A stretch of DNA of 9,103 nucleotides from an uncultured Veillonella sp. Lineage in GTDB: Bacteria; Bacillota; Negativicutes; Veillonellales; Veillonellaceae. A program made the position numbers and the translations under genes. This document shows positions 6,954-9,103 of this stretch, in pieces. Location of the stretch: the NCBI RefSeq assembly GCF_905209685.1, contig NZ_CAJLUB010000069.1:1-9103 (forward strand). The letters are read 5' to 3'. The number at the start of each line of letters is the position of its first letter. Position 1 is the stretch's first letter. Below the pieces are notes generated by a model. It made no database searches and was not told where the DNA came from. It was given only the letters and a program-made list of their open reading frames with translations.

Positions 6954-7520
6954 TTATCGATGTAACTCTTTAACAATTCGTTTGCCAAGAGATGCAGCAA
7001 CGGCACAAAGGAAGATGTCTGGACCTACGGGAATCAAGAAGCATGTAATAATAACGGCCTCTACCCCAATTGGTTTACCTAAGTACAAATTCATAATGAA
7101 GTATAGATAAATCATTCCAAGGCCATACACGATAAATAGATTTAATATAGATCCTGCTAATAGTCGCTTAAAGGACAATGTTTCCATAGTCTCTGCAATA
7201 CGGCCCACTGCATAAGCACCTACCATAAAACCAATTAAATAACCAAAGGTGGGTTGTAAAATGTAACCAGGACCACCACCAGATGTAAAAATCGGTACCC
7301 CAATTAAGCCTAATACAATGTAAATACCAACACTAGCAGCACCTAATCGACTACCTAACACAATGCCTGCGAGGGTAGTAAATAAGATTTGTAATGTAAA
7401 TGGACAATTAGGTAATGGTACCCGTATGAAAGCACCTACAGCAATTAATGCTACAAAAAGTGCTGTCATCGTTAACTGACGGGTGGTAATGCGACCTTGT
7501 TTCGATACTGTGGAACTCAT
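6954..7520 (-). CDS. bioY: Biotin ECF transporter substrate-binding subunit
   Basis: The S-component of an energy-coupling factor transporter, a membrane protein that captures biotin for uptake. The protein is 188 residues, the usual BioY length, almost wholly hydrophobic with about six membrane segments. Family signatures are PLPNCPFTLQ (35-44), AGIVLGSRLG (51-60), the loop GVPIFTSGGGPGY (74-86) and QPTFGYLIGF (89-98). Start chosen at ATG 7520-7518, with GGAGGT 5 bases upstream; an in-frame ATG 30 bases further upstream would put the ribosome binding site inside the gene. No ATPase or EcfT gene is adjacent, so it either works alone or shares a central ECF module encoded elsewhere. It is convergent with the CobW operon. 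A candidate BirA operator covers its promoter, consistent with repression when biotin is plentiful. Confidence 0.93.
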   Translation of the reverse strand: MSSTVSKQGRITTRQLTMTALFVALIAVGAFIRVPLPNCPFTLQILFTTLAGIVLGSRLGAASVGIYIVLGLIGVPIFTSGGGPGYILQPTFGYLIGFMVGAYAVGRIAETMETLSFKRLLAGSILNLFIVYGLGMIYLYFIMNLYLGKPIGVEAVIITCFLIPVGPDIFLCAVAASLGKRIVKELHR

Positions 7521-7588
7521 GGTATACCTCCATTGATAACACATCAACAAACTACTAACTACCTAAATTAAATCACTTGTATTTTTAA

Positions 7589-7622
7589 TTGTCAACTATG
7601 TATATTGACTTTTAGTTAACTA
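7589..7622 (-). promoter_or_regulatory. Candidate BirA (biotin repressor) operator
   Basis: TTGTCAACT (7589-7597) and AGTTAACTA (7614-7622) form an inverted repeat with a 16-base spacer. Seven of nine half-site positions are symmetrical. The half-sites and spacing match the known BirA operator layout, TTGT-AAC followed by about 15-16 bases and GTT-ACAA. It is 69 bases upstream of the bioY start and overlaps the predicted -10 and transcription start. Confidence 0.6.
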
Positions 7623-7649
7623 TATAGTCTAATACTATATATACAGCAA
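7621..7649 (-). promoter_or_regulatory. Candidate bioY promoter
   Basis: On the minus strand TTGCTG (7649-7644) and TATATA (7626-7621) are separated by exactly 17 bases. Transcription would start near 7614, inside the proposed BirA site, giving a leader of about 95 bases. The region is so rich in TATA that the -10 call is only moderately safe. Confidence 0.45.
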
Positions 7650-7682
7650 TTCCAAGTATTTTGTTTTTTTGACTATATATTA

Positions 7683-7711
7683 TAGTTATTATCAATCGTT
7701 CATAATAACTA
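7683..7711. repeat. Perfect inverted repeat upstream of the PepSY gene
   Basis: TAGTTATTAT (7683-7692) and ATAATAACTA (7702-7711) are perfect 10-bp arms around the 9-base centre CAATCGTTC. There is no T-run after it, so a DNA-binding site is more likely than a terminator. It lies about 35 bases upstream of the bioY -35 and about 145 bases before the PepSY start, so it could serve either gene. Confidence 0.45.
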
Positions 7712-7785
7712 AAAGATATACTCATCTTCATACAAAAAACTTTAAATTTCATTTTATATTCATGTAGCAACATTAAATTATACGT

Positions 7786-7809
7786 AAGTAGATTGAGTAA
7801 AATCTACTT
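7786..7809 (+). repeat. Hairpin in the leader region of the PepSY gene
   Basis: AAGTAGATT (7786-7794) pairs perfectly with AATCTACTT (7801-7809) across a 6-base loop. It lies 46 bases before the PepSY start codon. It has no T-run, so it may be a 5' UTR stem-loop that stabilises the message, or an operator. Confidence 0.45.
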
Positions 7810-7855
7810 TCACAAAACAGTATATAAAAGTACCTTATATTAGGAGGCATTCATT

Positions 7856-8443
7856 ATGAAAAATGTTAAGAAAGTATCAAAGGTATTATGTGCATTTGGC
7901 GTTAGTACAGTATTATTAGCAGGTGTAGTTGGCGCAGCTAGCAACCATGCTTATAACAACAATAGTAACTGGAAAGGCGTTGGTAGCGTAGCTCCATCCG
8001 CTCAAGCTAACTATTCTGTTGATTACATGGGCGCTGTTACAGTATTCCAACAAAACTTCCCTGGCGCTACTGTAAAATCTATTTCTTACGATGCTAAACA
8101 CAACCCTTACTATGAAGTAGAAGGTTACTACAACAACCGTGCAGTAGAACTTAAAGTTGATGAAGCAACTGGCCAAATTGTTGGTAAAGAAGTAAAAGGC
8201 TATGCTAAAGCTAACAAAACTATTAACGTTCAAAACATCATCATCCCTGAAGTAGCTGAAACTAAAGCTATGGAAAAAGTTGGTTCTGACTTCCAAACTG
8301 TAGAATGGACTGTTGAACGTGAAAACGGTCGTGCTGTATACGAATTCGATATGACAACTGGCGGCGGCAAAAAAGCTGAAGTAAAAGTTGACGGCATGAA
8401 CGGTAAAGTGTTAAGCGCTAAAGTAAAAAGCACAAAATACTAA
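7856..8443 (+). CDS. Secreted protein with two PepSY-like repeats
   Basis: A 195-residue exported protein. Residues 1-28 form a Sec signal peptide: a lysine-rich start (MKNVKKVSK), a hydrophobic core, and a probable cleavage after GA or GAA at 26-28. A low-complexity linker rich in Asn and Ser follows. Two similar units follow, at about 54-114 and 125-191. Each has a helix start followed by a beta-rich segment: YYEVEGYYNNRAVELKVD with TGQIVGKEV, and EWTVERENGRAVYEFDM with NGKVLSAKV. This is the PepSY layout, found in secreted inhibitors and sensors at the cell envelope. The mature protein would be periplasmic in a diderm Firmicute. AGGAGG (7843-7848) is well placed for the start. Codon choice is strikingly uniform (AAC, GTA, GCT, GAA), suggesting high expression. 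It stands alone and is followed by a hairpin-rich region. Precise function is unknown. Confidence 0.8.
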   Translation: MKNVKKVSKVLCAFGVSTVLLAGVVGAASNHAYNNNSNWKGVGSVAPSAQANYSVDYMGAVTVFQQNFPGATVKSISYDAKHNPYYEVEGYYNNRAVELKVDEATGQIVGKEVKGYAKANKTINVQNIIIPEVAETKAMEKVGSDFQTVEWTVERENGRAVYEFDMTTGGGKKAEVKVDGMNGKVLSAKVKSTKY

Positions 8444-8452
8444 GATTTTAAT

Positions 8453-8718
8453 TCATCAAGTGAACCCTATCCTAACCCACTTAGATGACACACTACACAT
8501 ATAACACACATACTATACACACAGTATCCACTGGATACACTCTCTAACACAAACTAACACACAAACTTAGAGAGCCCCCTATGACTCACAAAGGGCTCTC
8601 TCAAAACCCTATCTCACACAATAGGTAAAAGGTCTGTGCTCACACACCACAGACCGAACATTATACACACTATACTCCCTTTAAAAGACCTTGGATCGTT
8701 GAATCCAAGGTCTTTTTT
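8453..8718 (+). ncRNA. Structured RNA or 3' UTR: series of hairpins with G-poor loops
   Basis: Stems in order: TCATCAAGTG (8453-8462) with CACTT-A-GATGA (8478-8488, one bulge); GTATCC (8524-8529) with GGATAC (8533-8538); CTCTCTAA (8540-8547) with TTAGAGAG (8567-8574), or alternatively AGAGAGCCC (8569-8577) with GGGCTCTCT (8593-8601); CCTAT (8608-8612) with ATAGG (8621-8625); GGTCTGTG (8631-8638) with CACAGACC (8648-8655); then the terminator stem 8683-8718. G bases are almost confined to the stems, while loops and linkers are A/C-rich, as expected of a folded RNA. CCCTAT recurs at 8465, 8577 and 8607, and CTCACA at 8585, 8613 and 8639. No reading frame with a ribosome binding site is present. 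It may be a separate small RNA or the 3' UTR of the PepSY message; no promoter of its own was identified. I cannot assign it to a known RNA family. Confidence 0.5.
8683..8718 (+). terminator. Strong terminator ending the PepSY / hairpin-array transcript
   Basis: AAAAGACCTTGGAT (8683-8696) pairs perfectly over 14 bp with ATCCAAGGTCTTTT (8703-8716) around a 6-base loop, and six Ts run from 8713 to 8718. The A-run on the left makes it partly bidirectional. Confidence 0.92.
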
Positions 8719-8743
8719 CTATTCCCTATCCTCTATCTTCTAT
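8716..8743 (+). repeat. Four tandem YYYCTAT heptads
   Basis: TTTCTAT, TCCCTAT, CCTCTAT and CTTCTAT follow each other without gaps, and a fifth pyrimidine-led heptad, CCTCCAG, no longer fits. The array begins in the U-tract of the terminator. Confidence 0.55.
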
Positions 8744-8829
8744 CCTCCAGATATTACTATATATTTATAGATGTCTACCATAACCCAACAATCTAATTTA
8801 CAATTAACTAGGATACATTCTTCAACACA

Positions 8830-8858
8830 AAAAGACCTCCCACGAAGGGAGGTCTTTT
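8830..8858. terminator. Bidirectional terminator downstream of metY
   Basis: AAAAGACCTCCC (8830-8841) pairs perfectly with GGGAGGTCTTTT (8847-8858) around the loop ACGAA. On the minus strand it reads into a run of five Ts, so it can end metY transcription. It lies 120 bases beyond the metY stop and shares its AAAAGACCT base with the terminator at 8683. Confidence 0.88.
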
Positions 8859-8978
8859 GTATAAGTTTTATAGGTCTGATAGTTTGTGTTCTATTTCTTA
8901 AGCGAGGTCATGCTCAAGAATGTCATTTGTATGTTCTGAAAGTTTGATCTATAGTATTTCCACAATGGAAGTAAGAAA

Positions 8979-9103
8979 TTATGCTTTATCCAAAGCTTGT
9001 GCCAAGTCTTCGATGATGTCATCGATATTTTCAAGGCCGATGGATACACGGATCATATCTGGTGTTACGCCAGCAGATTTTTGTTGTTCTTCGTTAAGTT
9101 GTG
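8979..9103 (-). CDS. metY: O-acetylhomoserine sulfhydrylase, C-terminal fragment
   Basis: Only the last 40 residues and the TAA stop (8981-8979) are in the window. The translation contains [20 protein letters not shown] and then [20 protein letters not shown] at the end. This is the characteristic C-terminus of the PLP-dependent Cys/Met metabolism family. The [16 protein letters not shown] form is most like O-acetylhomoserine aminocarboxypropyltransferase, which makes homocysteine from O-acetylhomoserine and sulfide. The active-site lysine and start lie outside the window, so a related enzyme (cystathionine gamma-synthase or methionine gamma-lyase type) cannot be fully excluded. Convergent with the PepSY gene, with its own terminator downstream. 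Confidence 0.75.
   Translation of the reverse strand, partial: QLNEEQQKSAGVTPDMIRVSIGLENIDDIIEDLAQALDKA

Larger units (their letters stand above)
7521..7855. other. Divergent bioY-PepSY intergenic region
   Basis: About 335 AT-rich bases. They hold the bioY promoter and BirA-like site, a perfect 10-bp inverted repeat at 7683-7711, a 9-bp hairpin at 7786-7809, and three copies of ACTATATA (7619-7626, 7633-7640, 7672-7679). No gene was found. No clear -35/-10 pair was found for the PepSY gene. Confidence 0.65.
8444..8978. other. Intergenic region between the PepSY gene and metY
   Basis: About 535 bases. The first 275 are an A/C-rich hairpin array ending in a terminator. Four YYYCTAT heptads follow at 8716-8743. 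The stretch 8751-8829 shows nothing clear. A second terminator for metY lies at 8830-8858. The 120 bases between it and the metY stop carry no supported gene. Confidence 0.7.

Noticed and set aside
7619..7679. Three ACTATATA copies as a regulatory repeat
   Set aside because: Similar TATA-rich strings occur in all the intergenic regions of this window, so they are more likely compositional.
7916..8296. 126-residue open frame on the minus strand inside the PepSY gene
   Set aside because: It lies antisense to a gene with a clear signal peptide, domain repeats and ribosome binding site. Its sequence is the low-complexity Phe/Val-rich type produced by the complement of regular codons, and it has no ribosome binding site.
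8581..8628. Short frame of 15 codons beginning ATGACTCAC within the hairpin array
   Set aside because: There is no Shine-Dalgarno sequence before it (the preceding bases are a C-run), and it spans stems that are better explained as RNA structure.
8453..8718. Hairpin series as a CRISPR or repeat array
   Set aside because: The stems differ in sequence and length and are irregularly spaced; only short loop motifs recur, so there are no true direct repeats with spacers.
8900..8950. Minus-strand reading SEHTNDILEHDLA followed by a stop, like the tail of a decayed gene
   Set aside because: An in-frame TAG lies just upstream, leaving only about 16 codons. That is too short to tell a gene remnant from chance.

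Overview
The window is AT-rich bacterial DNA with strong AGGAGG-type ribosome binding sites, short intergenic spacers full of TATA runs, and protein sequences typical of low-GC Firmicutes. Gene content and protein style best fit a Negativicute such as Veillonella. That is an inference from sequence style; there is no rRNA or other marker here to prove it. No mobile element, CRISPR array, tRNA or rRNA was seen.

Layout, left to right. (1) A minus-strand nicotinate phosphoribosyltransferase (pncB, NAD salvage) runs off the left edge. (2) A divergent, AT-rich intergenic region with a nested inverted repeat leads into pepD, a plus-strand M20-family aminoacyl-histidine dipeptidase. (3) A gap of about 425 bases follows. 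It holds an extended -10 promoter-like site about 45 bases before a strong hairpin terminator, which could make a roughly 100-nt small RNA, and then a paired repeat just before the next operon. (4) Next comes a three-gene plus-strand operon: a COG0523/CobW GTPase metallochaperone-like protein with CxCC and a His-rich loop, a fusion of a second degenerate CobW-like P-loop domain to a DUF318/ArsP_1-type permease, and a YcgQ/DUF1980 (TIGR03943) membrane protein. The three probably form one membrane-associated metal-handling unit. (5) A bidirectional terminator separates this operon from convergent bioY, the substrate-binding subunit of a biotin ECF transporter. The bioY promoter is overlapped by a good candidate BirA operator. 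(6) Divergently from bioY lies a secreted protein with two PepSY-like repeats. It is followed by about 275 bases of A/C-rich sequence containing a series of perfect or near-perfect hairpins with almost G-free loops, ending in a 14-bp terminator. (7) The right edge carries the C-terminus of a minus-strand O-acetylhomoserine sulfhydrylase (metY) with its own terminator.

The two most unusual items are the GTPase-permease fusion in a CobW / permease / DUF1980 operon, and the hairpin array downstream of the PepSY gene, which looks like a structured RNA or a long structured 3' UTR. The other genes are housekeeping or salvage functions (NAD precursor salvage, dipeptide hydrolysis, biotin uptake, sulfur amino acid synthesis).
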